Notes: generated by a model not told the origin, from the sequence alone. A stretch of 64,000 nt of DNA from Streptococcus sinensis (GCF_000767835.1 NZ_JPEN01000074.1:23231-87230), one strand, 5' to 3'. Positions 9,892 through 19,597 are shown, counted from the first letter of the stretch. Translations and numbers: made by a program.

Positions 9892-11406
9892 CTAAATCTT
9901 ACCGCCGGCCATGAGAATACCAAGCTCTTGCTTATTGGTCTCCTCAGGAGTCACAATCCCTTGAATCTTACCATCGTGGATAACCGCAATTCTGTCAGAA
10001 ACATTAAGGATTTCATCTAACTCAAAGCTAACAACAAGGACAGCCTTACCTCGACTGCGTTCTTCAATCAAGCGTTTATGGATGTACTCAATTGCTCCGA
10101 CATCAAGTCCACGAGTTGGCTGACTAACAATCAACAAATCTGGATCACGGTCTACTTCCCGAGCGATGATAGCCTTCTGCTGGTTTCCTCCTGAAAGGGC
10201 TGAAGCAGGTACATATTCGCTAGCCGCCCGTACGTCAAACTCTTTCATTAGCTTACGCGCATAAGAGTAAATATTATTGTAGTTCAAGATGCCGTTTTTA
10301 CTGAGCGGTTCCTTGTAGTAAGTCTGCAAAGCAATATTTTCAGAAATAGACATAGCCAACACCAAACCATCACGATGGCGGTCTTCAGGTACGTGGCTAA
10401 CCTTCATTTCGGTAATCTGCCGTGGTCTCTTACCGACGACAGACTGGTTCTTGATCAAGATATCACCCGAACTTGTTTTTCTGAGCCCTGTAATAGCCTG
10501 AATCAACTCGGTCTGACCATTTCCGTCAATTCCTGCAATCCCAACGATTTCACCTGCACGAACATCCAGAGAAAGTCCTTTAACAGCTGGAACACCACGA
10601 TTTTCTTCAACAACAAGATTCTTGATTGAAAGGACCGTTTCTTGTGGATTAGAAGGCTCTTTCTCAGTCTTAAAGGAAACGGAACGTCCTACCATCATTT
10701 CAGCCAAATCTTGGTTAGTAGCACCAGCGATTTCAACTGTTTCAATGGATTTTCCTCGACGAATAACAGTCACTCGGTCAGAAACTGCACGAATTTCATC
10801 CAACTTATGGGTAATGAGAATGATGGATTTTCCTTCTTTGACCAAGTTCTTCATGATTTTCATCAATTCATCAATCTCAGCTGGCGTCAAAACGGCTGTC
10901 GGTTCGTCAAAGATCAGAATGTCTGCGCCACGGTATAGGGTCTTGAGGATTTCAACACGTTGTTGGGCTCCAACAGAAATATCCTCAATCTTGGCAGAAG
11001 GATCGACCGACAAACCATATTTCTTAGACAAACGATTAATTTCTTGCGTAGCGCGTTTCAAGTCTAAGATACCATTTTTTGTAAGCTCACTTCCGAGAAT
11101 GATATTTTCAGCAACAGTGAAGGCTTCCACAAGCATAAAGTGCTGATGCACCATTCCGATACCAAGTGAGGCTGCCTTTGATGGAGAGTCCAGCTTAACT
11201 GGCTTTCCATTGACTACAATCTCACCACTAGTCGGCTCAAGCAGGCCGGCCAACATATTCATCAAGGTTGACTTCCCGGCACCATTTTCTCCTAAAAGGG
11301 CGTGAATCTCACCCTTTCGGAGTTGCAAATTGATTTTATCATTGGCTACAAATTCACCGAAAATTTTGGTAATTTCTCGCATTTCAATGACATTTTCATG
11401 TGTCAT
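9892..11406 (-). CDS. nupA: Nucleoside ABC transporter ATP-binding protein (double cassette)
   Basis: This 504-residue ATPase has two fused ABC cassettes, as in ribose- and nucleoside-type importers. The first has Walker A GENGAGKST near residue 40, the signature-like SVGAQQRVEI and Walker B DILIFDEPT. The second has a degenerate Walker A (GIDGNGQTE) but a good signature, LSGGNQQKAI, and LLIVSQPTRGLD. One weak catalytic site is normal in this family. It powers uptake through the two downstream permeases, with the upstream lipoprotein as receptor. Confidence 0.92.
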   Translation of the reverse strand: MTHENVIEMREITKIFGEFVANDKINLQLRKGEIHALLGENGAGKSTLMNMLAGLLEPTSGEIVVNGKPVKLDSPSKAASLGIGMVHQHFMLVEAFTVAENIILGSELTKNGILDLKRATQEINRLSKKYGLSVDPSAKIEDISVGAQQRVEILKTLYRGADILIFDEPTAVLTPAEIDELMKIMKNLVKEGKSIILITHKLDEIRAVSDRVTVIRRGKSIETVEIAGATNQDLAEMMVGRSVSFKTEKEPSNPQETVLSIKNLVVEENRGVPAVKGLSLDVRAGEIVGIAGIDGNGQTELIQAITGLRKTSSGDILIKNQSVVGKRPRQITEMKVSHVPEDRHRDGLVLAMSISENIALQTYYKEPLSKNGILNYNNIYSYARKLMKEFDVRAASEYVPASALSGGNQQKAIIAREVDRDPDLLIVSQPTRGLDVGAIEYIHKRLIEERSRGKAVLVVSFELDEILNVSDRIAVIHDGKIQGIVTPEETNKQELGILMAGGKI

Positions 11407-11501
11407 GGCTCTTTCCTTTCCAGAATTTCATTTTATGTCGATCAAACCTCGTCGGACTCATATCCTAGTAGGCCTAATCGATGCAAAGGCGTCAGAACTG
11501 A

Positions 11502-11534
11502 AAAATGAGCGACCCAAGTAGGTCGGATCGCTCA
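11502..11534 (-). terminator. Hairpin terminator/attenuator between bmpA and nupA
   Basis: TGAGCGACCC pairs with GGTCGGATCGCTCA with a small bulge, and the minus strand ends in CTCATTTTTC. It lies just after the bmpA stop. Such a partial terminator would let the receptor lipoprotein be made in excess over the ATPase and permeases. Confidence 0.7.
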
Positions 11535-11542
11535 GCATTCAA

Positions 11543-12598
11543 TTATTTATCAGGAACTGTGATACTTCCGTCAAGGATTTTAGCTTTCGCTTCTTCAACA
11601 GCTTTTTTAGCATCTTCAGAAAGATTAGTTGTTGTCAAATCAACACCGCCGTCTTTCAAACCAAAGGTTACTGTTTTACCACCTGGGAATTTACCTTTAG
11701 CAGTTTGATTAGCGATGTCTTGGACAGTCTTACCAACTTGTTTCAAGCTTGATGCCAAAACAAAGTTAGACTCTTTACCATCCTTAGACTTGTATTTACC
11801 TTCTTCAGTTTGGTCACGGTCAACACCAAGTACCCAAACTTTTTCATCTTCATTTTTCTTCTCGTTCAAGTCTTTTGCTTCAGAGAAAACACCTGCACCA
11901 GTTCCACCAGCAACTTGGTAAACCACATCTGCACCTGCAGCATATTGAGCAGCAGCAATTGTCTTACCTTTAGCAGCATCACCGAATGAGCCAGCATAGT
12001 CTACTTGAATCTTGATAGATGGGTCAACTGATTTCACACCAGCTTCAAAACCTTTTTCAAAACGTGTGATAACTGCGCCTTCTATACCACCTACGAAACC
12101 AACTTGTTTTGTTTTAGTCGTTTTAGCAGCAGCAACACCTGCAAGGTAAGCAGCTTCATTATCCGCAAAAACAGCTGAAGTAACATTCTTTTGGCCTTCA
12201 ATCACATCATCGACGATAACGTAGTTAATCTCTGCATTGTCTTTTGCTGCAGATTCAACGGCATCACGAAGGGCAAAACCGATACCAAATACTAGTTTAT
12301 AACCATCCGTAGCAGCTTGGTTTAGGTTGTTCGCGTATTGTGACTCATCGTTAGATTGGTAGTAAGTGTAGCCATTGTCTTTAGACAGACCGTTTTCTTT
12401 ACCCCAAGCTTGGATACCTTCCCAAGCTGACTGGTTAAATGATTTGTCATCTACACCACCAGTATCAGTTACGATAGCAGCTTTTAAATCAGTTTTAGCA
12501 TTAGAGCTGTCTGATTTAGACGCGCGATTACCACATGCAGCAAGTCCGATTGCCGCGATAGACACTAGACCAAGACCTAGCCATTGTTTCTTGTTCAT
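11543..12598 (-). CDS. bmpA: Nucleoside-binding lipoprotein, BMP family
   Basis: This 351-residue BMP/PnrA-family substrate-binding lipoprotein has a signal peptide (MNKKQWLGLG then a hydrophobic core) ending in the lipobox LAAC, with the lipidated cysteine at residue 22. LspA in this window would process it. Family features include DTGGVDDKSFNQSAWEG and the domain that binds purine or pyrimidine nucleosides. It is exposed outside the membrane and delivers ligand to NupABC. Being downstream of cdd, deoC and pdp links import directly to nucleoside breakdown. Confidence 0.92.
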   Translation of the reverse strand: MNKKQWLGLGLVSIAAIGLAACGNRASKSDSSNAKTDLKAAIVTDTGGVDDKSFNQSAWEGIQAWGKENGLSKDNGYTYYQSNDESQYANNLNQAATDGYKLVFGIGFALRDAVESAAKDNAEINYVIVDDVIEGQKNVTSAVFADNEAAYLAGVAAAKTTKTKQVGFVGGIEGAVITRFEKGFEAGVKSVDPSIKIQVDYAGSFGDAAKGKTIAAAQYAAGADVVYQVAGGTGAGVFSEAKDLNEKKNEDEKVWVLGVDRDQTEEGKYKSKDGKESNFVLASSLKQVGKTVQDIANQTAKGKFPGGKTVTFGLKDGGVDLTTTNLSEDAKKAVEEAKAKILDGSITVPDK

Positions 12599-12669
12599 TT
12601 CTGAACCTCCTATATAAGATGTGCAACTTAGTTGCGAGTTTAATTTTGGTCAAACGACCAGCAACAGAC

Positions 12670-13059
12670 TTAAGTTAAGTCTGTAAAAGTGTATGGAAGC
12701 AATTCCCCGACCGTCATCACGACCGTCGATTTATCTTTAGCGACCAAAGTCACTGGTAGATCCTTATCAAAAAACTCTGCCATTACTTGGCGGCAGGCAC
12801 CACAGGGAGAGATTGGTTTTTGAGTCTCTCCATAAATAATCAATTCCTCAAAGTCTAAAATTCCTTCAGAAACAGCTTTAAAAATGGCTGTTCGCTCTGC
12901 ACAATTGGTCAAGCCGAAACTAGCATTTTCGATATTGACACCTGTGAAAACTTGTCCATTTTTAGCTACTAAAACAGCTCCGACAGGGAAATGAGAGTAT
13001 GGAACATAGGCATTCTTCGTGGTTTCTACAACTAAATCAATCAAATTAGTAGTCGCCAT
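12670..13059 (-). CDS. cdd: Cytidine deaminase
   Basis: Cdd converts cytidine and deoxycytidine to uridine and deoxyuridine. The 129-residue protein has the zinc-dependent deaminase motifs NCAERTA (Cys53 zinc ligand, Glu55 proton shuttle) and PCGACRQ (Cys86, Cys89 zinc ligands). Length matches the small tetrameric form. Its start overlaps the deoC stop by 14 bp, so the two are translationally coupled. Its products feed the pyrimidine phosphorylase encoded upstream. Confidence 0.96.
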   Translation of the reverse strand: MATTNLIDLVVETTKNAYVPYSHFPVGAVLVAKNGQVFTGVNIENASFGLTNCAERTAIFKAVSEGILDFEELIIYGETQKPISPCGACRQVMAEFFDKDLPVTLVAKDKSTVVMTVGELLPYTFTDLT

Positions 13060-13708
13060 TAGCCACGTCTCCCTCCATAATCGCTACACCAGCCGAAGTT
13101 CCGATCCGAGTCGCACCGGCTTCTATAAAGGCTAGAGCAGCTTCGTAAGAACGGGCACCACCAGAAGCCTTGACCCCCATGTCTGGACCAACTGTTTTTC
13201 TCATGAGGGCGACATCTTCGACTGTCGCACCGCCAGTTGAAAATCCTGTAGAGGTCTTAACAAAATCAGCTCCAGCTTTCTGAGCCAGTTGGCAAGCCTT
13301 AACCTTTTCCTCATCTGTCAGCAGGCAAGTTTCCAGAATCACCTTGACTAAGGTACCTTTAGCAGTTTCTACAACCGCACGGATATCTTGCTCTACCAAA
13401 TCATAATCTTTTGATTTCAGAGCACCGACATTGATGACCATATCCACTTCGCCAGCACCTTTTTGGATTGCGTCCTTCGTTTCAAAGGCCTTTACATCGG
13501 AAGTGTTGGCGCCCAAAGGAAAACCAATTGGCACACAAACCTTGACATCTGAACCTTTCAGCTGCTCTGCAGCAAACTCTATCCAGGTTGGATTGACACA
13601 GATACTGGCAAAATCATAAACTTTTGCTTCTTCAATTAACTTCAGAACCTGCTCTTTTGACGCCTCCGGTTTTAAAAGCGTATGGTCTATATATTTGTTT
13701 AACTTCAT
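13046..13708 (-). CDS. deoC: Deoxyribose-phosphate aldolase
   Basis: DeoC splits 2-deoxyribose 5-phosphate into acetaldehyde and glyceraldehyde 3-phosphate, sending nucleoside sugar into glycolysis. The 220-residue class I aldolase has the Schiff-base lysine in [12 protein letters not shown] (Lys151) and a second conserved lysine in GVKASGGAR about 30 residues later. The N-terminal [10 protein letters not shown] is also typical. It lies between pdp and cdd in the operon. Confidence 0.97.
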   Translation of the reverse strand: MKLNKYIDHTLLKPEASKEQVLKLIEEAKVYDFASICVNPTWIEFAAEQLKGSDVKVCVPIGFPLGANTSDVKAFETKDAIQKGAGEVDMVINVGALKSKDYDLVEQDIRAVVETAKGTLVKVILETCLLTDEEKVKACQLAQKAGADFVKTSTGFSTGGATVEDVALMRKTVGPDMGVKASGGARSYEAALAFIEAGATRIGTSAGVAIMEGDVANGDY

Positions 13709-13725
13709 GTTGGATTCTCCTAGAA

Positions 13726-15003
13726 TTAAGAAATTACCTCGATAATCTCGCTTACTGCAACGCTTTCATTCCCTATTTTAACATTTTTTTGGAATTCTGT
13801 AACTAGTTCTTGAGAAATTTTTTCATTTGAATAAATTTTTGCAAAAACTTCTCCAATTTCGACCTTGTCTCCGACCTTCTTTTCAAAAACAATTCCTGTT
13901 TCATAATCCAAGTCGTCAGATTTAACTGCCCGTCCTGCTCCCAGTCTCATAGCGAAGAGGCCAAACTCCATAGCTGGTAGTTCTGTGATATAACCTGCCT
14001 GAGTAGCTGTTACTTCTACCACGTAAGCTGCTTTCGATGGACGGTATAAATCCTCTACATCACCACCTTGAGCTTGAATCATCTCTTCAAATTTTTTCAG
14101 CGCTGCTCCATTAGTCAAATGCTCTCTGATTTCTGGAATCGTTTTCTGAACATTAGCTAAATCAAGCATAATTTGAGCTAGCTCACAAACAAACTCTGTA
14201 ATATCCGCACGACCTTTTCCTTGAAGAATATCCAAAGCTTCCAAGATTTCTAAACGATTGCCTATGCTAGTGCCCAAAGGCTGACTCATGTCCGTAATAA
14301 CTGCAACCGTCCTGCGTCCGACCGCCTTGCCCAAGTCAACCATCGTACGAGCCAAGATACGAGCATCCTCCAGATTTTTCATAAAAGCACCCTCACCAAC
14401 GGTCACATCCAGCAAAATGCTGTCTGCACCAGCGGCGATTTTCTTACTCATCACTGAGCTGGCAATCAAAGGAATCGTATCGACCGTAGCTGTCACATCG
14501 CGTAGGGCATAGAGGAGCTTGTCTGCCTTGACTAGCTTGTCTGACTGGCCAATCACAGAAAGACCGATATCTTGAACCTGCTTGATGAAATCTTCCTGAC
14601 TGCGCTCCACTTGGTAGCCTTTGACAGACTCTAGCTTGTCTATGGTGCCACCCGTATGCCCCAAGCCTCGACCGCTCATCTTGGCAACTGGCACTCCAAA
14701 ACTAGCTACTAAAGGAGCCAAAATCAAAGTTACCTTATCCCCCACTCCGCCAGTCGAATGCTTATCTACCTTAATCCCTGAAATGGCTGACAGGTCAAAC
14801 TGCTGGCCTGTCCCCACCATGGTCATGGTCAAATCAGAAATTTCCCTAGTGGTCATTCCTTTAAAATAAACAGCCATGGCAAAGGCAGACATTTGATAAT
14901 CTGGCACTGTTCCAGCTACATATCCCTCAATCAGCCATTCAATCTCTTGACTGGACAATTCTAGTCCATCTCGTTTCTTTTGAATAATATCAACTGCCCG
15001 CAT
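13726..15003 (-). CDS. pdp: Pyrimidine-nucleoside phosphorylase
   Basis: This enzyme splits uridine, deoxyuridine or thymidine with phosphate to give the base and (deoxy)ribose 1-phosphate. The 425-residue protein has the family phosphate-binding segment [14 protein letters not shown] (about residues 81-95), [13 protein letters not shown] and the C-terminal beta domain. Firmicute enzymes of this type accept both uridine and thymidine, so I use pdp rather than deoA; that choice is by family, not by visible residues. It is directly after the methyltransferase gene and before deoC. Confidence 0.93.
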   Translation of the reverse strand: MRAVDIIQKKRDGLELSSQEIEWLIEGYVAGTVPDYQMSAFAMAVYFKGMTTREISDLTMTMVGTGQQFDLSAISGIKVDKHSTGGVGDKVTLILAPLVASFGVPVAKMSGRGLGHTGGTIDKLESVKGYQVERSQEDFIKQVQDIGLSVIGQSDKLVKADKLLYALRDVTATVDTIPLIASSVMSKKIAAGADSILLDVTVGEGAFMKNLEDARILARTMVDLGKAVGRRTVAVITDMSQPLGTSIGNRLEILEALDILQGKGRADITEFVCELAQIMLDLANVQKTIPEIREHLTNGAALKKFEEMIQAQGGDVEDLYRPSKAAYVVEVTATQAGYITELPAMEFGLFAMRLGAGRAVKSDDLDYETGIVFEKKVGDKVEIGEVFAKIYSNEKISQELVTEFQKNVKIGNESVAVSEIIEVIS

Positions 15004-15005
15004 CT

Positions 15006-15593
15006 TTATTTCACACTCCTTAGGATATAATAGCCTTTGTCCTTCTTGAGAGTCTCGCAGTTGCCAAACACTTCTTCCATCTTAGCTTTAGCACTGGGTG
15101 CTCCTTGTTTCTTTTGGATAACAATCGTCAAATCTCCGTCATCCAGCAAATGATTGTAGCTGCCTGAAATAACCTCGTGTACCACCTTTTTACCAGCCCT
15201 AATCGGCGGATTACTGATAATATGCTGAAATTTTCCTGTCACATTTTCATAGACATTGGATTGGAAAATCTCGGCAGACACCTGATTCGCTTCCGCATTT
15301 TTCCGCGTCAAGTCTAAAGCCCGCTGATTGATATCCACTAGAGTGACCTTTAGAGTCTGCGCTTTAGCCAGGGTCAAGCCCAGAGTTCCGTAGCCACAGC
15401 CGACATCCAGTAAGGTTTTTCCTTTTCCAAAATCCAGAGTAGATAAAAGAACTCGACTGCCGTAATCGATCATTTTTTTGCTAAAGACACCAGCATCCGT
15501 TAAAAAGGTCATCTGTTGTCCTAATAGTTCCACTTTTAATTCATGAATGTCATGTTTGGCATCCGGATTTTCTGCAAAATACATTTTAGTCAT
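15006..15593 (-). CDS. RsmC-like class I SAM methyltransferase
   Basis: This 195-residue methyltransferase has the SAM-binding glycine motif LLDVGCGYGTLGL (about residues 60-72) and the NPP-type active-site motif ISNPPIRAG, which marks N-methyltransferases acting on nucleic acid bases or amino groups. It resembles the catalytic half of RsmC (16S rRNA guanine methylation), but the substrate is not established for these short Gram-positive versions. It is first in the nucleoside operon, two bases before pdp, and divergent from coaA. Confidence 0.82.
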   Translation of the reverse strand: MTKMYFAENPDAKHDIHELKVELLGQQMTFLTDAGVFSKKMIDYGSRVLLSTLDFGKGKTLLDVGCGYGTLGLTLAKAQTLKVTLVDINQRALDLTRKNAEANQVSAEIFQSNVYENVTGKFQHIISNPPIRAGKKVVHEVISGSYNHLLDDGDLTIVIQKKQGAPSAKAKMEEVFGNCETLKKDKGYYILRSVK

Positions 15594-15686
15594 AAAACCA
15601 TTTTATCATAAATTTTCTAGATTTGTAAATCGTTTTCATTTCTCCAAAAGTATGTTATACTAAAATCCATCATATAGGAGTAACTT

Positions 15687-16607
15687 ATGACTAACGAATT
15701 TATTCATTTTGAAAAAATCAGCCGCCACACATGGCAGAATCTGCATCGCAAAACAAATCCACCGCTCACTGAAGCAGAGCTCGATTCTATTAAAAGTTTC
15801 AATGATAAAATCAGCCTTCAGGACGTGACTGATATTTATCTGCCACTGACAAATTTAATTCAGATTTACAAGCGTGCCAAGGAAGACCTTGCCTTTTCAA
15901 AAGGAATTTTTCTGCAAAAAGAAAGCAAAAAACAGCCCTTTATCATTGGAGTATCCGGTAGTGTCGCCGTTGGAAAGTCAACCACCAGCCGGCTGCTGCA
16001 AATCCTCCTATCGCGGACATTTTCAAATGCATCGGTCGAACTGGTTACAACAGATGGATTTCTCTACCCCAATCAAACCCTGATTGAAGCAGGAATTTTA
16101 AATCGCAAGGGCTTTCCAGAAAGTTACAATATGGAGCTGCTCCTTGATTTCCTAGACACCATCAAAAATGGTCAGGATTATCAAATCCCTGTTTATTCGC
16201 ATGAAATTTATGATATTGTCCCAAATGAAAAGCAAGAAATCAAGGCTGCTGACTTTGTTATTGTGGAAGGAATCAATGTTTTCCAAAATCCACAGAATGA
16301 ACGGCTGTATATGACCGACTTTTTTGACTTTTCTATCTATGTAGATGCCGAAGTTGACAATATCGAATCTTGGTATTTGGATCGCTTTAAAAAAATGCTG
16401 TCTCTAGCTGAAAACGATCAAACCAACTACTATTATCGCTTCACAACCCAGTCCGATGAAGAAGTTATGGCTTTCGCGCAAAATATATGGAAAACAATTA
16501 ATCTCGTCAATCTGCTGGACTACATCGAGCCCACTCGTAACCGAGCTGAGATTATTTTACACAAAGCAGAAAACCATGAAATTGATGAAATCTATCTAAA
16601 AAAATAA
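15687..16607 (+). CDS. coaA: Pantothenate kinase, type I
   Basis: CoaA phosphorylates pantothenate, the committed step of coenzyme A synthesis. The 306-residue protein has the P-loop [15 protein letters not shown] near residue 90 and [11 protein letters not shown] further on, both typical of bacterial type I kinases. Length is standard. It has a TAGGAGTAACTT ribosome site and is preceded by TTTTCA-17 bp-TATACT, a usable promoter in the 93-bp gap to the divergent methyltransferase. Confidence 0.96.
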   Translation: MTNEFIHFEKISRHTWQNLHRKTNPPLTEAELDSIKSFNDKISLQDVTDIYLPLTNLIQIYKRAKEDLAFSKGIFLQKESKKQPFIIGVSGSVAVGKSTTSRLLQILLSRTFSNASVELVTTDGFLYPNQTLIEAGILNRKGFPESYNMELLLDFLDTIKNGQDYQIPVYSHEIYDIVPNEKQEIKAADFVIVEGINVFQNPQNERLYMTDFFDFSIYVDAEVDNIESWYLDRFKKMLSLAENDQTNYYYRFTTQSDEEVMAFAQNIWKTINLVNLLDYIEPTRNRAEIILHKAENHEIDEIYLKK

Positions 16608-16677
16608 TTTAGGCTTGTCAAATCAAAACTTTTCATATATAATTAGATAGTTAGTATTTTCAATGGAGGTGAATAAC

Positions 16678-16914
16678 TTGGCAAACATTAAGTCAGCTAT
16701 CAAACGCGCTGAATTGAACGTGAAACAAAACGAAAAAAACTCAGCTCAAAAATCAGCTATGCGTACTGCAATTAAAGCATTTGAAGCAAACCCGTCTGAA
16801 GAACTTTTCCGTGCTGCTAGCTCAGCTATCGATAAAGCAGAAACTAAAGGTTTGATCCACAAAAACAAAGCAAGCCGCGACAAAGCACGTCTTTCAGCTA
16901 AACTTGCTAAATAA
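16678..16914 (+). CDS. rpsT: 30S ribosomal protein S20
   Basis: S20 binds 16S rRNA early in 30S assembly. I start at the TTG at 16678 because a near-perfect ribosome site GGAGGTGA lies at 16665-16672 and the protein then begins [14 protein letters not shown], as S20 normally does (78 residues). The ATG at 16663 would lie upstream of that ribosome site. TTG starts are common for rpsT and related to its translational self-control in other bacteria. Confidence 0.96.
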
Positions 16915-16928
16915 TGCGCCACGCATGC

Positions 16929-16954
16929 AAAGGGAGCTCTGAGGAGCTTTTTTT
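16929..16954 (+). terminator. Intrinsic terminator after rpsT
   Basis: AGCTC-TGAG-GAGCT is extended by wobble and A-T pairs and followed by a seven-T run, 15 bp after the rpsT stop. Confidence 0.85.
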
Positions 16955-16982
16955 GTTGCACATTAAACAAAGGAGACTTCTA

Positions 16983-17495
16983 ATGAAAATTGCTATCATT
17001 GGCTACTCGGGTTCAGGAAAATCAACCTTGGCCCAGCATTTAGGATCATACTACCAACTTCCCGTCCTTCATCTGGACACGATCCAGTTTAAAGTAAGTT
17101 GGCAGGCTCGCAGTCAGGACAAAGTTCGAGCTGATTTAGCAGATTTCCTCCAGCAAAATCAATCCTGGGTCATTGATGGCAACTACTCTTGGTGTTTTTA
17201 TGAAAAGCGGATGAAAGAGGCTGACCAAATCATCTTTCTGAACTTTTCTCGCTGGAGCTGCCTCTATCGGGCTTTCAAACGCTATCTAAAATATCGCAAT
17301 CAAACTAGAGAAAGCATGGCACCAGGCTGTTCTGAGAAGTTTGACTGGGAATTTATCCGCTGGATCCTTTGGGATGGCCGGACAAAAAGGACTAAAAATC
17401 GCTATCAAAAAGTTCGCCAGACTTTCCCTGAGAAATTCATCGAATTACAGAATCAAGTGCAATTAACAGAATATGTAAAAGCTTCACTTAGATAA
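16983..17495 (+). CDS. Small P-loop kinase (adenylate kinase/FlaR-like)
   Basis: This is a 170-residue P-loop protein. [20 protein letters not shown] carries Walker A at residues 8-15, and LDTIQFK and WVIDGNYSWCFYEKRM resemble the topology-modulation (FlaR) and adenylate-kinase-like family. The start at 16983 has AAGGAGA upstream; an open frame further upstream runs through the rpsT terminator and is unlikely. The substrate is unknown. It ends convergently against yaaA. Confidence 0.75.
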   Translation: MKIAIIGYSGSGKSTLAQHLGSYYQLPVLHLDTIQFKVSWQARSQDKVRADLADFLQQNQSWVIDGNYSWCFYEKRMKEADQIIFLNFSRWSCLYRAFKRYLKYRNQTRESMAPGCSEKFDWEFIRWILWDGRTKRTKNRYQKVRQTFPEKFIELQNQVQLTEYVKASLR

Positions 17496-17509
17496 GATCC
17501 AAGTGAAGC
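17481..17509. terminator. Bidirectional terminator between kinase and yaaA
   Basis: GCTTCACTT (17481-17489) pairs with AAGTGAAGC (17501-17509); T-runs occur on both strands. It overlaps the kinase stop codon and serves two convergent genes. Confidence 0.75.
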
Positions 17510-17515
17510 CTTTTC

Positions 17516-18244
17516 TTATTCTTCCTTTACAAAGATGAATTCTTTGTCATCCGATAGGTCAGCTCGAAAGGCAAAACCTGCAAAAGAGAGCTGTTTGATT
17601 TGCTCAAGTTTATCGACCTGCGCTTCCATCAAAGCAGTCAGAAACTGCCCACGCGCCTTTTTGGAAATGGTAGAATGACTTTTGAGTTTGCCAGCCTTTT
17701 CCTCTAAGAATTTAAAACGAAGCATTTTATCTCTGACTGATTTATCAAAAACTTCCTCAAATTCACTAGACAGCAAAGAAAGCAGCATATCTTCATCCGC
17801 TACTGCTTTTGTATAATCGTCCTGCCAAAATTTTTTCAGCGTTTGACCATTGGGCTTCAGCCCCACCAAAAAGTCCAGCCGATGAGGGGCAATCGGACTA
17901 AGGGCAGGAATGACCCCATATAGACTAGAAGTTAAAAGCAAATGCTCTTGAATATAGGATTTCTCCTCTTGTGTCCAATCTTTTCGCTTGATATTGCGAT
18001 ACATGAGCCCGTCAAATAAAAGCAAGGCTGGGTAAGTCTCCGCTTCATTCTTGCTCAAATTGTGAATTCTCTGATATTCTATTTCAGCCATTTGCGGACT
18101 GATTTTGTATAATTTTTCCAGCTCCTTGGCTGAGAATTGCAACAACTCTTCTATTATAGCTTGGCTTTTTAGCATCAACTGGGAGTGACCCAGCGAGCTC
18201 TGCTTTTCATTCATTTCTTTAGCAGTTGGGATTAAAATCTTCAT
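17516..18244 (-). CDS. yaaA: Peroxide stress protein, YaaA/UPF0246 family
   Basis: This 242-residue protein begins MKILIPTAKEMN and has the YaaA family features FDGLMYRNI, LLLTSSLYGVIPALSPIAPHRLDF and SKKARGQFLTALM. In E. coli YaaA limits free iron and DNA damage during hydrogen peroxide stress and has a DNA-binding fold. That role suits a peroxide-producing oral streptococcus but is inferred here. I choose the ATG at 18244, which matches the family start. It is convergent with the upstream kinase. Confidence 0.9.
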   Translation of the reverse strand: MKILIPTAKEMNEKQSSLGHSQLMLKSQAIIEELLQFSAKELEKLYKISPQMAEIEYQRIHNLSKNEAETYPALLLFDGLMYRNIKRKDWTQEEKSYIQEHLLLTSSLYGVIPALSPIAPHRLDFLVGLKPNGQTLKKFWQDDYTKAVADEDMLLSLLSSEFEEVFDKSVRDKMLRFKFLEEKAGKLKSHSTISKKARGQFLTALMEAQVDKLEQIKQLSFAGFAFRADLSDDKEFIFVKEE

Positions 18245-18335
18245 ACTTACTCTTTCTAACGTTGGACTGCGAGTCTGCATTCCTACTTTACTTTATTAAT
18301 GATTATAGCAGATTTTATCAAACATGGATTTATTC

Positions 18336-18383
18336 TTGACTTTATTTTTTAAAAATGATATTATCTAGTTATCAAGACTAGAT
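18336..18383 (+). promoter_or_regulatory. Promoter of the DUF1836 gene with a 7-bp inverted repeat
   Basis: TTGACT (18336-18341), a 17-bp spacer and TATTAT (18359-18364) make a good promoter. Overlapping its end, ATCTAGT (18363-18369) and ACTAGAT (18377-18383) form a perfect inverted repeat across the expected transcription start, a plausible operator for the DNA-binding protein encoded next. Confidence 0.65.
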
Positions 18384-18400
18384 ATAAGAGAGATTGAAAT

Positions 18401-18862
18401 TTGGAAACAACAATTCTTTTTCCAAGATGGGATGAATTGCCTGATCTTGATCTATATTTGGACCAAGTCCTGCTCTATGTCAATAATGTCTGCAAGCCTG
18501 CTTTCACCGCTTCGGATAAGGGACTGACCGCATCAATGATCAATAACTATGTTAAACATGCCTATCTTGATAAACCCTTAAAGAAAAAATACAATCGCCA
18601 ACAAGTTGCCCGTTTGATTGCCATTACAAGCTTAAAAACTGTTTTTTCTATTCAGGATATTGCAACTACTTTGGATATGCTGAATGCCCAAACCCAGTCT
18701 GAAAAGCTTTACAATGACTTTGTAGATTACATGAATGGACAGAAACTTGAAGTGACGCCAATCATTGCCAGTGCCTGTCAGACCGTCAAGCTCTACCAGC
18801 AAACCCTAGCCTTTATCCAAGTGCCCAAAAAGGAGGAAAATAACGATGAACTACGCGCTTAA
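18401..18862 (+). CDS. DUF1836 family protein, predicted DNA-binding
   Basis: This 153-residue protein matches the DUF1836 family found beside hemolysin III genes in streptococci. It starts at a TTG (METTILFPRW) with a modest AAGAGAGA ribosome site. The central part, YNRQQVARLIAITSLKTVFSIQDIATTL, reads as a helix-turn-helix of the MerR/excisionase type. Function is unknown. Its end overlaps the next gene by 17 bp, so the two are coupled, and it may regulate its own promoter. Confidence 0.7.
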   Translation: METTILFPRWDELPDLDLYLDQVLLYVNNVCKPAFTASDKGLTASMINNYVKHAYLDKPLKKKYNRQQVARLIAITSLKTVFSIQDIATTLDMLNAQTQSEKLYNDFVDYMNGQKLEVTPIIASACQTVKLYQQTLAFIQVPKKEENNDELRA

Positions 18863-19493
18863 ACTCAGTAAAAAGCTCTCTTTTGGAGAGGAAATTGCCA
18901 ATGCTGTTACCCATGCCGTCGGAGCTGTTTTGATGCTGATTCTCCTTCCGATTTCTGCCGTTTACAGCTATGAAGGGCATGGCCTAGTCTCTGCTATCGG
19001 TACTTCGATCTTTGTCATCAGCCTTTTCCTCATGTTTCTCTCCTCCACTATTTACCACTCCATGTCCTATGGCTCGACCCACAAATATATCCTGCGGATT
19101 ATCGATCACTCCATGATCTACATTGCCATCGCGGGCAGCTATACTCCCGTCGTCCTTTCACTCATGAATGACTGGCGGGGCTATCTGATTATCGCGATTC
19201 AGTGGGGCACGACTATCTTCGGCATTCTCTACAAAATCTTTGCCAAGAAGGTCAATGAGAAATTCAGCCTGGCCCTTTATCTGATTATGGGTTGGCTGGT
19301 GATCTTTATCATCCCGCAAATTATCGGACAAACTGGACCAGTGTTTTGGGGACTGATGCTAGCAGGCGGTCTTTGTTACACAGTCGGCGCTGGTTTTTAT
19401 GCTAAAAAGAAGCCCTACTTCCACATGATTTGGCATCTCTTCATCCTAGCTGCTTCTGCTCTCCAGTACTTGGCTATTGTTTATTTCATGTAG
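18846..19493 (+). CDS. Hemolysin III/adiponectin-receptor (PAQR) family membrane protein
   Basis: This 215-residue protein has seven predicted membrane spans and the PAQR motifs: GEEIANAVTHAVGA near the N-terminus, SSTIYHSM, IDHSMIYIAIAGSYTPV and a late histidine in PYFHMIWHLFIL. These His and Asp/Ser residues form a zinc site in the family. Although called hemolysin III or YqfA, members are more likely membrane-sensing or hydrolase proteins; hemolysis should not be assumed. Confidence 0.88.
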   Translation: MNYALKLSKKLSFGEEIANAVTHAVGAVLMLILLPISAVYSYEGHGLVSAIGTSIFVISLFLMFLSSTIYHSMSYGSTHKYILRIIDHSMIYIAIAGSYTPVVLSLMNDWRGYLIIAIQWGTTIFGILYKIFAKKVNEKFSLALYLIMGWLVIFIIPQIIGQTGPVFWGLMLAGGLCYTVGAGFYAKKKPYFHMIWHLFILAASALQYLAIVYFM

Positions 19494-19566
19494 AAAGCTG
19501 CCAACAAGATAGTCTGACACTCAGCAGTCTAAAAGTAATCTGAGTTCACACTTCTTATAGGTAAAT

Positions 19567-19597
19567 AAAAAGACGGTTCAAAAATAACCGTCTTTTT
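19567..19597. terminator. Strong bidirectional terminator
   Basis: AAAAAGACGGTT (19567-19578) and AACCGTCTTTTT (19586-19597) form a 12-bp perfect stem with a 7-nt loop, between the convergent hemolysin III-like gene and the LPXTG gene. Confidence 0.92.

Noticed and set aside
10622-11146. A 174-codon plus-strand frame antisense to the nucleoside ATPase
   Set aside because: It lies fully inside the well-supported two-cassette ATPase gene and shows no domain.
18846-19493. A true hemolysin, from the family name hemolysin III
   Set aside because: The sequence is a PAQR membrane protein. The family name is historical and does not show a lytic role.
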